Assembly (NCBI GenBank): GCA_031423955.1
Contig: JANPGJ010000036.1
Coordinates: 12,581 to 76,580 of the forward strand
Source of the DNA: JAEUOS01 sp031423955
GTDB lineage: Bacteria > Pseudomonadota > Gammaproteobacteria > Burkholderiales > JAEUOS01
Length of the DNA stretch: 64,000 bases
Reading direction: 5' to 3'
The translations under genes were made by a program, and so were the position numbers. The notes beneath the pieces are model-generated. The model saw only the letters and a list, made by a program, of their open reading frames with translations, did not search any database and was not told the origin of the DNA. Below are positions 1 through 8,917 of the stretch, piece after piece (positions within the stretch are counted from its first letter, which is position 1; each line of letters starts with the position of its first letter).

Positions 1-702
1 TGCGTTCGGGATCAGATTGAGTGTGAGCTCGGGTTCCGCCCCGATCGCGTTCAAGCCCGGTGTGTCCAGGATCACCAGGCCTTGCGCGAGCAACGGATGC
101 GGAAAATTGATGATGGCATGGCGCCAGGCCGGAATCTCCACCGTGCCGTCGGCGGCGACCGTGGCGCGCGCATCAGGGTCTTTCTCGTCAAACAGGCCGT
201 ACTGGCGCGCGACCGACACGCGAACCCGCTTGGTCTGGCTCACCTGTTTGAAGGCTTCAAGCATGGCATCGCCCGAGCTGGTGTCGAGCGCGAACACGGT
301 CCATTGGTCCGGATACTGCTTGCATTCGGCAACGCTTGTCGTCTGCCCCCGGGTCTCGATCGGCAGCAGTCGCATCTGCGGCGGCTCGCCGTCGTTGTAA
401 AGTAGTTCGGTCGGGCACATCGTGGTGCGCCCGGCCGATGAGGGCAGGATGCGGCGCCCATAATCGGCGAAGAAAATGGCATTGATCAGTTCGGACTTGC
501 CGCGCGAGAATTCGGCGACGAAGGCGATCGAGAGCTTGTCGTCCGCAAGCCGGTCGAGCACGCGCTGGATACGGGTGATGCCCTGTACATCGGCAATGCC
601 GTTTTCGCTCATCCAGTCGCGAAAACGCATGATCGCCTGGCCGAGCGCGAAGCGCCACGAACTGTAGAGTTGAAAGCGTTCGACGAGGTTGACGCTGTTC
701 AT
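1..702 (-). CDS. dynamin-like GTPase family protein (C-terminus outside window)
   Basis: Open minus-strand frame from an ATG at 702 to the window edge: 234 codons without a stop, so only the N-terminal GTPase part is visible. A P-loop-like element AEFSRGKSE lies near residues 63-71; the usual first Gly of GxxxxGKS is Ala, as I recall for this bacterial subfamily. It is followed by a conserved YGRRILPSS/GRTTMCPTE stretch (G2 region), and the G3 motif DTPGLN lies near residue 213. Bacterial dynamin-like proteins bind GTP and often act at membranes, but the role of this one is unknown. The 123 bp between it and the mutM stop allow co-transcription with mutM. The missing C-terminus would show whether a helical or membrane-binding domain is present. 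Confidence 0.8.
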   Translation of the reverse strand, partial: MNSVNLVERFQLYSSWRFALGQAIMRFRDWMSENGIADVQGITRIQRVLDRLADDKLSIAFVAEFSRGKSELINAIFFADYGRRILPSSAGRTTMCPTELLYNDGEPPQMRLLPIETRGQTTSVAECKQYPDQWTVFALDTSSGDAMLEAFKQVSQTKRVRVSVARQYGLFDEKDPDARATVAADGTVEIPAWRHAIINFPHPLLAQGLVILDTPGLNAIGAEPELTLNLIPNA

Positions 703-825
703 GCGGCTCGGGTCCCGGAACAGATTGCACGGCCTGGGATTGGCCGCAACGCAAGCCGGAAACCCGGATTCGCGCCAGAAATTATCGCATGCGATTCGCC
801 GGTCAAGCCTGGCGGGCGCGTGCGC

Positions 826-1659
826 TCAGGATTGGCACCTGGTGCAATAGAACGTCGACCGCTGGCCCATGACCACGCGGCGAATCGGCGCCCGGCAAAT
901 TCGGCAGGCTTCGCCTGCGCGATCGTAGACAAAGTATTCGAGCTGAAAATAGCCCGGGCCATCACTGCTGGAAAAATTGCGCAATGTACTGCCTCCCTTG
1001 GCGATGGCGGCTGACAGGACCGCGCGAATTTCGGGCACCAGCCGCTGATAGCGCGTCAGGCTGATGCGGCCGGCCGCGGTTTTCGGGTTGATGCGTGCGC
1101 GAAACAGCGACTCGCTGGCGTAAATGTTGCCGACCCCGACCACGATATCGCCGGCCAGCAGGGTTTGCTTGATGCTGGCGCCGCGCCTGCGCGTGGCGCG
1201 ATACAGCATTTCCGGCGTGAAGTCCGGCGTCAGCGGCTCCACACCAAGGGAAGCCAGCAGCGGATGTGCGGCGACCGGGCCGGCGGTGGCCGGATGCCAG
1301 AGGATGGCGCCGAAGCGCCGCGGGTCGGTCAGGCGCAGAACGGTGCTTCCCGCGTGCAAGTCAAAATGTTCATGCCTGGCCGGTGGCGTGCCGGGATCCA
1401 CGAAACGCAGCGAACCGGACATGCCCAGATGCAGGATCAGCCAGCCGCGTCTGATCCGACCTGCGGCGCAGTCGAGCAGCAGGTATTTGCCGCGCCGGCC
1501 GACGCCGGTGATGACGAGTCCCTTGAGGATTGCGGGCAGGCCGGGATCGACTGGCCAGCGCATGCGCAGGTCGCGAATCTCGGCGCCGGCTATGCCTCGT
1601 CCTTCCAGCAGCGGGGCAATGCCGCGCCGCGTGACTTCCACCTCCGGGAGTTCGGGCAT
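826..1659 (-). CDS. mutM: formamidopyrimidine-DNA glycosylase (Fpg/MutM)
   Basis: 277 aa, the normal length for bifunctional DNA glycosylase/AP lyases that remove 8-oxoguanine and formamidopyrimidines. The N-terminus reads MPELPEVE: after Met removal, Pro2 is the catalytic nucleophile and Glu3 the acid. The GRRGKYLLL segment near residue 55 carries the conserved lysine. The C-terminal zinc finger is complete: CRIC at about 253-256 and CTRC close to the end (C-x2-C-x16-C-x2-C). It is transcribed divergently from the TPR lipoprotein gene across about 106 bp. mutY, its partner in the GO repair pathway, also lies in the window at 12924-14072 but in a separate transcription unit. Confidence 0.97.
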   Translation of the reverse strand: MPELPEVEVTRRGIAPLLEGRGIAGAEIRDLRMRWPVDPGLPAILKGLVITGVGRRGKYLLLDCAAGRIRRGWLILHLGMSGSLRFVDPGTPPARHEHFDLHAGSTVLRLTDPRRFGAILWHPATAGPVAAHPLLASLGVEPLTPDFTPEMLYRATRRRGASIKQTLLAGDIVVGVGNIYASESLFRARINPKTAAGRISLTRYQRLVPEIRAVLSAAIAKGGSTLRNFSSSDGPGYFQLEYFVYDRAGEACRICRAPIRRVVMGQRSTFYCTRCQS

Positions 1660-1765
1660 GTTTATGCGTGTGTTTGCTGTGGTGCTTGCGTCGCGCTGCT
1701 GTAATATCGTGCAAGTCGGGTCGAACTATACCGACTGGCAGTTCTGCTGACGAGATGAGAATGCG

Positions 1766-3559
1766 ATGATCCGGAAACCTACGACCGCCACCGCGGTTTG
1801 TCTGCTTTTGCTTCTTGGCGCCTGCGCGCAACCGCCGAAGGCTCCCGAGCCGCAGGCGACGCCGACGGTCGCGCGGACCGCACCACCCCTCCTTGCCCAG
1901 GCGGCCGCGCCGCGCGTGCTGCGCAGCCAGCCGGGCAGCCCGTCGGCAACCCCGCCGCAAAACCTGCCTGGAATCGAACTCACGCCGGGCCTGTTGTATG
2001 AGTTGCTGGCTGCGGAAATTGCCGGCCAGCGCGGCGCTTCGACGATTTCACTGGCCAAGTATCTGGAACTTGCGCAACGCACCCGCGACCCGCGCATCGC
2101 CCAGCGTGCAGTCGAGATCGCGTTCTACGAGCGCAACAACGAAAAAGCGCTGGAGGCGGCACGCATCTGGGTGGTGGCCGATCCGCAAAACATGGACGCC
2201 CGCCAGACCCTCGCGGGCCTGCTCATCGCGTCGGGATCGAGCGAAGAGGCGTACCCGCATCTGGAACGACTGCTGTCGGCGCGGTCGACCAATGTGGCGG
2301 AAGGGTTTCTGCAGTTCAATCGGCTGTTGTCGCGTGGTGGTGATCACAAGGCCACGCTGTCGATCATCCAGCGCCTGGCGGCGCTGCACCCGGACGTCGC
2401 CGAGGCGCACGGGTCGGTGGCACAGGCCGCAGCCAATGCCGGCGAGGATGAACTGGCCATCCGCGAGGCCCGGATCGCCAGCAGGCTCAAGCCCGAATGG
2501 GAGTTTCCGCCGCTGCTGGCCGCACAATTGCTGTCCAAGCGATCGCCCGCCGAAGCGACTGCTGAATTGCGCGCCTATTTACAGAAAAATCCAGGTTCGT
2601 CCGAAGCGCGCATGGCCTATGCCAGGGCGCTGGTAGGCGAGAAAAAGTACGCTGAGGCGCGCGTCGAGTTCCAGCGCATCGAACGCGAATTCCCGAACAA
2701 CGGCGATGTACTCTACGCGCTGGGACTGCTGGCGCTGGACGCGAAGGACTACGCGAGTGCCGAATCGTCGCTCAAGCGCCTGCTCGGGCAGCAGCCGCGA
2801 GACCCCAATCTAGTGTATTTGTACCTGGGCCAGGTCGCCGAGGAACAGAAGAAATTCGCCGAGGCGCGCGCCCGCTACGGCGAAGTCGGCCGTGGCGACC
2901 AGTATTTCACCGCGCAGAGCCGGATTGCACGCAGTTTCGCCAAGGAAGGCCGGATCGCCGATGGGCGCTCGCATCTGCAGTCGCTGGTGGCGGTGTCGAA
3001 TGATCAGCGTGTGCAGATCATTCTGGCCGAGGCGCAGATGTTGCGCGAGGCCAACGAGAACCGCGCGGCGTTTGAGGTGCTTGAGAAGGGGCTCGAGCGT
3101 CTTCCCAACCATCCGGACCTGCTCTACGATTTCGCGATGGCGGCCGAAAAGGTCGAGCGCATGGACCTCCTGGAGGCGAACCTGAAAAAGGTGATCCAGT
3201 TGAAGCCGGATCACGCGCACGCCTATAACGCACTCGGTTATTCCCTGGCCGATCGCAATGAACGCCTGTCGGAAGCGCGCGAATTGATCGAGAAGGCGCT
3301 CAAGATGGCGCCCGATGACGCCATGATCATCGACAGCATGGGTTGGGTCATGTATCGATTGGGTGATCTGCAGCGTGCGGCCGAACTGCTGATGCGCGCA
3401 TACGCACTGATGCCGGATGCGGAGATTGGCGCGCACCTGGGCGAGGTCCTGTGGAAGCAGGGCCGTGTGGCGGAAGCCGAGCGCGTCTGGCGCGAAGCCA
3501 CGGCACGTGCGCCCGACAATGAAACGCTCAGAAGCACGATCAAGCGGTTCAAGCCTTGA
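1766..3559 (+). CDS. TPR-repeat outer-membrane-type lipoprotein
   Basis: 597 aa. A lipoprotein signal with lipobox LGAC puts the acylated Cys at residue 20; the next residue is Ala rather than Asp, which fits outer-membrane sorting. After a Pro/Ala-rich linker the protein is almost entirely helical tetratricopeptide repeats, for example segments built on NAAFEVLEKG and HAYNALGYSLADRNERL. The gene overlaps lolB by 4 bp (TTGA), so the two are translationally coupled. TPR lipoproteins immediately before lolB-ispE are common in betaproteobacteria; the position suggests a role in outer-membrane or cell-wall assembly. No specific function can be read from the sequence. Confidence 0.9.
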   Translation: MIRKPTTATAVCLLLLLGACAQPPKAPEPQATPTVARTAPPLLAQAAAPRVLRSQPGSPSATPPQNLPGIELTPGLLYELLAAEIAGQRGASTISLAKYLELAQRTRDPRIAQRAVEIAFYERNNEKALEAARIWVVADPQNMDARQTLAGLLIASGSSEEAYPHLERLLSARSTNVAEGFLQFNRLLSRGGDHKATLSIIQRLAALHPDVAEAHGSVAQAAANAGEDELAIREARIASRLKPEWEFPPLLAAQLLSKRSPAEATAELRAYLQKNPGSSEARMAYARALVGEKKYAEARVEFQRIEREFPNNGDVLYALGLLALDAKDYASAESSLKRLLGQQPRDPNLVYLYLGQVAEEQKKFAEARARYGEVGRGDQYFTAQSRIARSFAKEGRIADGRSHLQSLVAVSNDQRVQIILAEAQMLREANENRAAFEVLEKGLERLPNHPDLLYDFAMAAEKVERMDLLEANLKKVIQLKPDHAHAYNALGYSLADRNERLSEARELIEKALKMAPDDAMIIDSMGWVMYRLGDLQRAAELLMRAYALMPDAEIGAHLGEVLWKQGRVAEAERVWREATARAPDNETLRSTIKRFKP

Positions 3560-4194
3560 CGCTGGCGGTCGGGTTTTTGCCCGCACGGCGAAGCCCGAGG
3601 CGCGCGCCGCGGTTTGGCTGTTTGGTGGCGGCGGCAATGGTCGTCGCCTGCACGACAACGCCACCGGCGCCGCGCCCGGACAGCGAAACGGCGGCCGAAC
3701 AGTCGATCGTCGATGCCTCGTTCAGTATCGAAGGCAGGGTGTCGGTGGTCTATGGCAGCGATAGTCTGGCAGGCAAGATGGCGTGGGACCACCGCCCCGC
3801 GCGTGACGAGATAAGCCTTGCCTCGCCGCTCGGCAATCAACTCGCGTTGATTGTTCGCGATGATACCGGCGTCGTATTGACCGACAGTCGGCAACAGCAG
3901 TTTCGCGCCAATGATGCCGAGGCGCTGACTGAGCAGCAACTGGGCTGGCGCTTGCCGCTCGCCGGCTTGACCGACTGGGTGCGGGCACGCGCAACGGTTG
4001 CCGGAGTCACGCGGCGCGACGCCGCTGGTCGCCTGATTGGCTTGAGCGAGGCCGGCTGGGAAATCGAATTCTCGTATGAAAGTGACGCGGCACGCCAACC
4101 GCGGCGCCTGGTGATGCGCTACATGCGCGCCGAGCGCCCGTTGGAGATCCGCCTGTTGATTGACAGCCGGTTGCCGGCGTCGCCAGGATCCTGA
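3556..4194 (+). CDS. lolB: outer membrane lipoprotein receptor LolB
   Basis: 212 aa. LolB accepts lipoproteins from periplasmic LolA and inserts them into the outer membrane. A lipobox VVAC places the lipidated Cys near residue 32. The mature part starts with the typical FSIEGRVSV...GKMAWDHR strand region and later has SPLGNQLALI and RLPLAGLTDWVR, both characteristic of LolB. The start chosen is TTG at 3556, overlapping the upstream stop as TTGA; it gives a long n-region before the signal, so an internal GTG near 3622 is an alternative. It sits directly before ispE (8 bp gap), the usual lolB-ispE order. Confidence 0.93.
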   Translation: MTLAVGFLPARRSPRRAPRFGCLVAAAMVVACTTTPPAPRPDSETAAEQSIVDASFSIEGRVSVVYGSDSLAGKMAWDHRPARDEISLASPLGNQLALIVRDDTGVVLTDSRQQQFRANDAEALTEQQLGWRLPLAGLTDWVRARATVAGVTRRDAAGRLIGLSEAGWEIEFSYESDAARQPRRLVMRYMRAERPLEIRLLIDSRLPASPGS

Positions 4195-4202
4195 GGTTCG
4201 CA

Positions 4203-5078
4203 ATGTGCGATTCCAGGTTTCCCGCCCCGGCCAAGCTCAATCTTTTCCTGCATGTCGTGGGCCGGCGGGCGGATGGCTATCACCTGCTCGAATCGGTGTT
4301 CCAGTTGCTCGATTTCGGCGATACGCTCGACATCCGGGTTCGCGCGGATGGCGCGTTGCGACGCACCCTTGACCTGCCTGGCATCGCATTGGCCGATGAT
4401 CTGGTGATGCGCGCCGCGCAGTTGCTAAAGCAGCATGGCGGCAGCCGCCTGGGCGCCGATATCGCTGTCACCAAGCGAATTCCGATTGGCGGCGGGCTTG
4501 GCGGCGGCAGTTCGGATGCCGCGACCGCGCTGCTTGCGCTCAATCGCCTCTGGCAGCTCGATCTGCCCCGGGTTGAACTGGCCCGCTTGGGACTTGCGCT
4601 CGGCGCTGATGTACCGTTCTTCATTTTCGGCCGCAACGCCTTTGCCCGCGGCATTGGCGAGGAACTGGTTGGCATTGACCTGCCCGCGCGCTGGTATGCG
4701 GTCATTGCGCCCGGGTGTTCGGTCCCCACGGCGCAGGTGTTTGCTGCGGCCGATTTGACCCGAAACTCCAAATCTGTCAAAATAGAAGACTTTCATGCCG
4801 GTGCATGTTCGTTTCCGGGAAGCTTGTTCCGCAATGACCTTGAACCGGTGGTGGGCAGGCAGTTCGCGGCGGTAAGGCAGGCGCTTGGCTGGCTGCGTGG
4901 ATTCGACCCTGGCGCCGTTGTCACGGCGCGCATGTCGGGTTCCGGAGCGTGCGTTTTCGCCGGTTTTGCGTTGCGCGATCAGGCGCAGGCGGTAGTCGAT
5001 GGTTTGCCAGCGGATTGGCGCGGGTTTGTTGCCGCCGGGCTTGGCGTGCACCCGTTGATGGCGTATGCCAGAGACTGA
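4203..5078 (+). CDS. ispE: 4-diphosphocytidyl-2-C-methyl-D-erythritol kinase (IspE)
   Basis: 291 aa GHMP-family kinase of the MEP isoprenoid pathway. It phosphorylates the 2-hydroxyl of CDP-ME with ATP. The N-terminal PAKLNLFLHVVGRRADGYH motif carries the substrate-binding Lys/Asn region. The glycine-rich ATP loop PIGGGLGGGSSDAA lies near residues 96-109, and the C-terminal MSGSGACVF motif near residue 245 completes the GHMP set. It lies between lolB and tRNA-Gln/prs, the conserved betaproteobacterial arrangement. Confidence 0.97.
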   Translation: MCDSRFPAPAKLNLFLHVVGRRADGYHLLESVFQLLDFGDTLDIRVRADGALRRTLDLPGIALADDLVMRAAQLLKQHGGSRLGADIAVTKRIPIGGGLGGGSSDAATALLALNRLWQLDLPRVELARLGLALGADVPFFIFGRNAFARGIGEELVGIDLPARWYAVIAPGCSVPTAQVFAAADLTRNSKSVKIEDFHAGACSFPGSLFRNDLEPVVGRQFAAVRQALGWLRGFDPGAVVTARMSGSGACVFAGFALRDQAQAVVDGLPADWRGFVAAGLGVHPLMAYARD

Positions 5079-5234
5079 GGGTGGGCTATTTGCAAGTGCT
5101 TGCTTTGCTTGAAGTTGTGGGATGTTGCTTGAATTCGGGTTTTGCGCGGACGGATATCGCGTTCGGGCGGGTGGGTCGGAAGCGACCCGCGAGGTAGGTC
5201 CGGAGCGAAGTTCGGCCGGTCAGAGTTTCACGGA
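5079..5234. other. intergenic leader between ispE and tRNA-Gln
   Basis: This 156-bp stretch has no credible coding region. It must hold the promoter for tRNA-Gln and possibly prs: TTG-rich hexamers occur around 5100-5140, but I cannot identify a convincing -35/-10 pair. Confidence 0.4.
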
Positions 5235-5311
5235 TGGGGAATCGCCAAGCTGGTTAAGGCACCGGATTTTGATTCCGGCATTCCAAGGTTCGAATCCTTG
5301 TTCCCCAGCCA
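5235..5311 (+). tRNA. tRNA-Gln (anticodon UUG)
   Basis: 77 nt including an encoded CCA end. The acceptor stem TGGGGAA (5235-5241) pairs with TTCCCCA (5301-5307), followed by discriminator G and CCA. The anticodon stem CCGGA/TCCGG encloses the loop TTTTGAT with anticodon TTG, reading CAA (and CAG by wobble). The T arm contains GGTTCGAATCC. Its place between ispE and prs is the usual one in betaproteobacteria. Confidence 0.97.
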
Positions 5312-5382
5312 CATATTTCTTTACCTGATGTGCGGGCGGTACACCGGCCGTTAACGCAGCGGCTTTCTAGCGGTTTGGTGCC

Positions 5383-6333
5383 ATGTCCAATGTAAATCTG
5401 ATGGTGGTTTCGGGCAACGCCAATCCGTTGCTCGCCAAGGACGTCGCGAAACGGCTGTCGATTCCGGTTGGCCGCATCAGCGTGGGGCGCTTCTCCGACG
5501 GCGAAGTCAACGTCGAGATTCTCGAAAACGTGCGCGGGCGCGACGTATTCGTGTTGCAGTCCACGTCATCTCCGACCAACGATAACCTGATGGAAATCAT
5601 GGTCATCGTCGATGCCTTGAAGCGTTCTTCGGCGGCGCGCATCACGGCCGCCATTCCGTATTTTGGCTATGCACGCCAGGATCGCCGGCCACGCTCGGCG
5701 CGGGTCGCGATTTCGGCCAAGGTGGTTGCCAACATGCTCGAAGCCGTTGGCGTCGACCGTGTCCTCACGATGGATCTGCATGCTGACCAGATCCAGGGGT
5801 TTTTCGACATTCCGGTCGACAACATCTATGCCGCGCCGATCCTCTTGGGCGATGTCTGGAAACAGAATTTCCAGGACGTGATCGTGGTGTCGCCCGATGT
5901 CGGCGGGGTGGTGCGCGCACGGGCGCTGGCCAAGCGGCTCGATAGTGATCTGGCGATCATCGACAAGCGGCGGCCGAAAGCCAATGTATCGGAAGTAATG
6001 AACATCATCGGTGAGGTCGATGGCCGCACCTGCGTAATCATGGACGACATGGTCGATACCGCAGGCACCCTGTGCAAGGCGGCGGAAGTTCTCAAGGAAC
6101 GCGGCGCGCGGCGGGTGGTGGCGTACTGCACGCATGCGGTGCTGTCGGGCAACGCGGTGCAAAAGATCACCGCATCGGCGCTTGATGAACTGGTGGTGAC
6201 AGATACGATCGCGTTGCGCGACGACGCGCGCGCCTGCAACAAGATTCGGCAGCTCTCGGTGGCCGAACTGCTGGCGGAGACCATCCGCCGCATCAACTCC
6301 GAGGACTCGGTGAGCAATCTGTTCATCGAGTGA
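5383..6333 (+). CDS. prs: ribose-phosphate pyrophosphokinase (PRPP synthetase)
   Basis: 316 aa class I PRPP synthetase. It makes PRPP from ribose-5-phosphate and ATP, feeding nucleotide, histidine (hisG is in this window) and tryptophan synthesis. Visible signatures are the N-terminal GNANPLLAKDVA and RFSDGEVNVEI region, the flexible ATP loop YFGYARQDRR near residues 95-104, the divalent-cation segment MDLHADQIQGFF near 128-139, and the PRPP loop DDMVDTAGT near 215-223. Its start lies 71 bp after the tRNA-Gln CCA end, so the two may share a transcript. Confidence 0.98.
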   Translation: MSNVNLMVVSGNANPLLAKDVAKRLSIPVGRISVGRFSDGEVNVEILENVRGRDVFVLQSTSSPTNDNLMEIMVIVDALKRSSAARITAAIPYFGYARQDRRPRSARVAISAKVVANMLEAVGVDRVLTMDLHADQIQGFFDIPVDNIYAAPILLGDVWKQNFQDVIVVSPDVGGVVRARALAKRLDSDLAIIDKRRPKANVSEVMNIIGEVDGRTCVIMDDMVDTAGTLCKAAEVLKERGARRVVAYCTHAVLSGNAVQKITASALDELVVTDTIALRDDARACNKIRQLSVAELLAETIRRINSEDSVSNLFIE

Positions 6334-6441
6334 ATCAGGCGGCATGTCCGCATGCCGCATCGCTGGAAAATATTGCTTGTATTGCTTGAAAACCCACGCG
6401 CGAATCTGGTCGCGGAAACGTGCGCTTAACGGAGAAACACC

Positions 6442-7158
6442 ATGAAAATCGAAGTCACTGCGTCAACGCGCACATTGCAAGGTACGGGTGCGAGCCGCCG
6501 CCTGCGTCGCGCCGGCCGTGTCCCGGGTATCGTGTATGGCGGCTCGCAGCCTGCCGCCAACATCGAGATCGACCACAATCCACTGTTCCATGCGATGCGC
6601 AAGGAGGCGTTTCATGCATCCATCCTCGACCTCAAGATCGATGGCAAGGTCGAGCCGGTGCTGTTGCGCGATCATCAGATGCACGCATTCAGGCAACAGA
6701 TCCAGCATATAGACTTTCAGCGCGTCGATGCCAACCGTGAAATCAGCATCCGGGTGCCGTTCCACTTCGTCAACGCTGAAAACTCGCAGGCGGTCAAGTT
6801 CGGTGGCGCCATCGTTTCGCACATCATGAACGATGTTGAAATCTCCTGTCTGCCGAAAGACCTGCCTGAATTCATCGAGGTGGATCTGTCGGAAATCGCC
6901 GCCGGCCACGCATTCCATATCAAGGACCTGAAGTTGCCCGCCGGCGTTCGTGCGCTCACTCGCGGCAACGACAATCCGGTGATCGCCAGCGCCATGGTGC
7001 CTGGCGGCGAGAAGGAGGATGACGCCGCCTCGCCGACCGCAGCCGATGTGCCGGCTACGGCGCAGAAGAAGCCGGCGGATGCAGCGGGCGCCGCACCGGC
7101 CAAAGGTGGCGCGCCGGCCAAAGCGGCGGCACCGGCGAAGAAGGAAGCCAAGAAGTAA
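6442..7158 (+). CDS. rplY: 50S ribosomal protein L25 (general stress protein Ctc type)
   Basis: 238 aa, the long TL5/Ctc form of L25. An N-terminal 5S rRNA-binding domain (residues 1-95, with GTGASRRLRRAGRVPGIVYG) is followed by the beta-domain and an Ala/Pro/Lys-rich low-complexity tail (from about residue 195), a common extension in proteobacterial Ctc proteins. The start is supported by GGAGAA about 6 nt upstream of the ATG. It sits between prs and pth, a classical order. A strong hairpin and a terminator follow at 7164-7261. Confidence 0.96.
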   Translation: MKIEVTASTRTLQGTGASRRLRRAGRVPGIVYGGSQPAANIEIDHNPLFHAMRKEAFHASILDLKIDGKVEPVLLRDHQMHAFRQQIQHIDFQRVDANREISIRVPFHFVNAENSQAVKFGGAIVSHIMNDVEISCLPKDLPEFIEVDLSEIAAGHAFHIKDLKLPAGVRALTRGNDNPVIASAMVPGGEKEDDAASPTAADVPATAQKKPADAAGAAPAKGGAPAKAAAPAKKEAKK

Positions 7159-7163
7159 TCGCC

Positions 7164-7193
7164 ATTGGTCCGTCTGCTTTGCGACGGACCAAT
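7164..7193 (+). terminator. hairpin downstream of rplY
   Basis: A perfect 11-bp inverted repeat, ATTGGTCCGTC at 7164-7174 and GACGGACCAAT at 7183-7193, with an 8-nt loop, begins 6 nt after the rplY stop. The trailing sequence TCGTCTC is only moderately T-rich, so this may be a weak terminator or an mRNA 3'-end stabiliser. Confidence 0.55.
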
Positions 7194-7236
7194 TCGTCTC
7201 ATTCATGCGGCGGGTGACGCCGCATAATTCGACGGG

Positions 7237-7261
7237 GCCCCTGCGCAAGCCGGGGCTTTTC
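7237..7261 (+). terminator. intrinsic terminator between rplY and pth
   Basis: Stem GCCCC (7237-7241) and GGGGC (7252-7256) with a 10-nt loop, followed directly by TTTTCTGTTT. Together with the hairpin just upstream it looks like a two-part terminator for the prs-rplY transcript. It ends only 6 nt before the pth ATG, so pth translation signals overlap it. Confidence 0.5.
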
Positions 7262-7266
7262 TGTTT

Positions 7267-7848
7267 ATGGCCATCAGGTTGATCGTAGGGCTGGGGAACA
7301 TCGGGCCTGAATATGAGGACACGCGGCACAACGCCGGGTTCTGGCTGGTCGATGCGCTCGCGCGCGCATCCGGTACGGTGTTTCGCAACGAGAAAGGCTT
7401 CTTCGGGGCGTTAGCCAAGGCTGGCAACGCCTATCTGCTCAAGCCTTCGACCTTCATGAACCGCTCCGGCCAGGCGGTGGCGGCGCTTGCCACGTTCTAC
7501 AAGATTGCGCCCGAGGAGATTCTTGTCGCCCATGACGAGCTCGATCTTGCGCCGGGCATCATCAAGATGAAGCAGGGCGGCGGGCACGCCGGCCACAACG
7601 GACTCAAGGACATACAGGCGCGGCTGGGCAGTACCGACTTCTGGCGGGTACGGATCGGGATTGGGCACCCTCGTGAACTCGGAATGGCGAAGGAGGTCGT
7701 CGACTTTGTCCTGCATCGACCAAGTCGCGAGCATTTGCAGCTGATCGACGAATGTATCGGTCGTGCCGTGGAAGTGATGCCCGAGGCGATTGGTGGAAAA
7801 CTCGCGGTGGCGGTGATGAAACTGCATGCCAAGAAAAAGCCTGCGTGA
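7267..7848 (+). CDS. pth: peptidyl-tRNA hydrolase
   Basis: 193 aa. The enzyme releases peptides from prematurely dropped peptidyl-tRNA. The N-terminus LIVGLGNIGPEYEDTRHNAG contains the conserved Asn and catalytic His (His21-equivalent). KPSTFMNRSGQAV and HDELDLAPG near residue 90 carry further active-site residues, followed by GGGHAGHNGLKDI. The stop overlaps the next gene's GTG start by 4 bp (GTGA), which indicates coupling to the patatin-like gene. Confidence 0.97.
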   Translation: MAIRLIVGLGNIGPEYEDTRHNAGFWLVDALARASGTVFRNEKGFFGALAKAGNAYLLKPSTFMNRSGQAVAALATFYKIAPEEILVAHDELDLAPGIIKMKQGGGHAGHNGLKDIQARLGSTDFWRVRIGIGHPRELGMAKEVVDFVLHRPSREHLQLIDECIGRAVEVMPEAIGGKLAVAVMKLHAKKKPA

Positions 7849-8906
7849 AGCGCGCCTTGACGATCAAACTTGGCGGCAGGGCGCGAGATCACATTGCGCG
7901 CCATGGTCTCAGGCCAGGCGACATTGCGTGTGTCCCGGCCGCCGCCGGCGGACCAAAAGGGCTGGCCTTGCTGCCGCTGGATCGCTGGTTGTTCGGGCAC
8001 TGGCTCAGGAGCGCGCACGACCTGACCCTGATCGGGGCCTCGATCGGCGCCTGGCGTATGGCAGCGGCCGCCAATGCCGACCCTGTGGCCGCGCTTGCGG
8101 CTCTTGAGCGTACCTACATCGAGGATCAGAACTATGGGGTCAAGCCCGGATCCGGCGAGGTCGCCGCACGCATGCGCGCGAATGTACAAACCGCGTTCGG
8201 CGACTGGCGCCCACGTGACAACCTGACCTTGCGCGTTGTGACTTCACGTGCCGCTGGCGTACTTGACGGCAGGCATTCGCGCGCGGCGTTCGGTCGTGCA
8301 GCGATCGCCAATGCGCGCGGCCGGCACCATCTGGCGCGGCATCTGCAGCGCGTTGTGTTCACCTGCGGGCCGCGTGCGGCGTCGGATTCGCTGTTCCGGG
8401 CCGATGCGTTTGGCTTGCAGCATGTCGACCTGACCGCCGCCAATGCCTGCGAAGCGCTGCTTGCCTCCGGTTCGATCCCGATCGTCTGCGACCCGGTACG
8501 GGACGTCGCTGGCGCGCCTGCGGGACGCTATTGGGATGGCGGCCTGATCGACTACCACTTGTTCTACCCGTACGCGCAACTTGACCGACTCACGCTGTAC
8601 CCGCATTTCACCTCCAGCGTCACACCCGGCTGGCTCGACAAATTCCTGCCATGGCGCAAGCAGGGCATCAGGGGGCTTGGCGCCGCGAGCTTGTCGAGCG
8701 TGATCCTGATTGCGCCGGCGGCGGAGTTCGTGGCAAGCCTGCCGAATGCGAGACTGCCTGATCGCAGCGATTTTTATCACTACGGCAGCGACCATCGGGC
8801 GCGCATCGCGGCGTGGAGGCGCGCGGTCGCGGAGTGTGCCCGCTTCGCCGACGAGGTCGCCGCCTGGCTTGAAAATCCCGATTTATCCTTTGTAGAAACC
8901 CTATAG
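7845..8906 (+). CDS. patatin-like phospholipase family protein
   Basis: About 353 aa from the GTG that overlaps the pth stop. It carries the patatin elements: an oxyanion-hole-like glycine run AAAGGPKGLALLPL near residue 28, the nucleophile elbow GASIGAW (GxSxG, Ser near 63) and the dyad aspartate in RYWDGGLIDYH near residue 229. Patatin-like proteins are Ser/Asp acyl hydrolases acting on phospholipids; the substrate here is unknown. There is no signal peptide or clear membrane helix, so it is probably cytosolic. It stands between pth and ychF, which are adjacent in many proteobacteria, so it interrupts a common gene pair. Upstream in-frame codons exist, but the overlap start is the most economical choice. 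Confidence 0.85.
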   Translation: MKRALTIKLGGRARDHIARHGLRPGDIACVPAAAGGPKGLALLPLDRWLFGHWLRSAHDLTLIGASIGAWRMAAAANADPVAALAALERTYIEDQNYGVKPGSGEVAARMRANVQTAFGDWRPRDNLTLRVVTSRAAGVLDGRHSRAAFGRAAIANARGRHHLARHLQRVVFTCGPRAASDSLFRADAFGLQHVDLTAANACEALLASGSIPIVCDPVRDVAGAPAGRYWDGGLIDYHLFYPYAQLDRLTLYPHFTSSVTPGWLDKFLPWRKQGIRGLGAASLSSVILIAPAAEFVASLPNARLPDRSDFYHYGSDHRARIAAWRRAVAECARFADEVAAWLENPDLSFVETL

Positions 8907-8917
8907 AAAGCCACATC

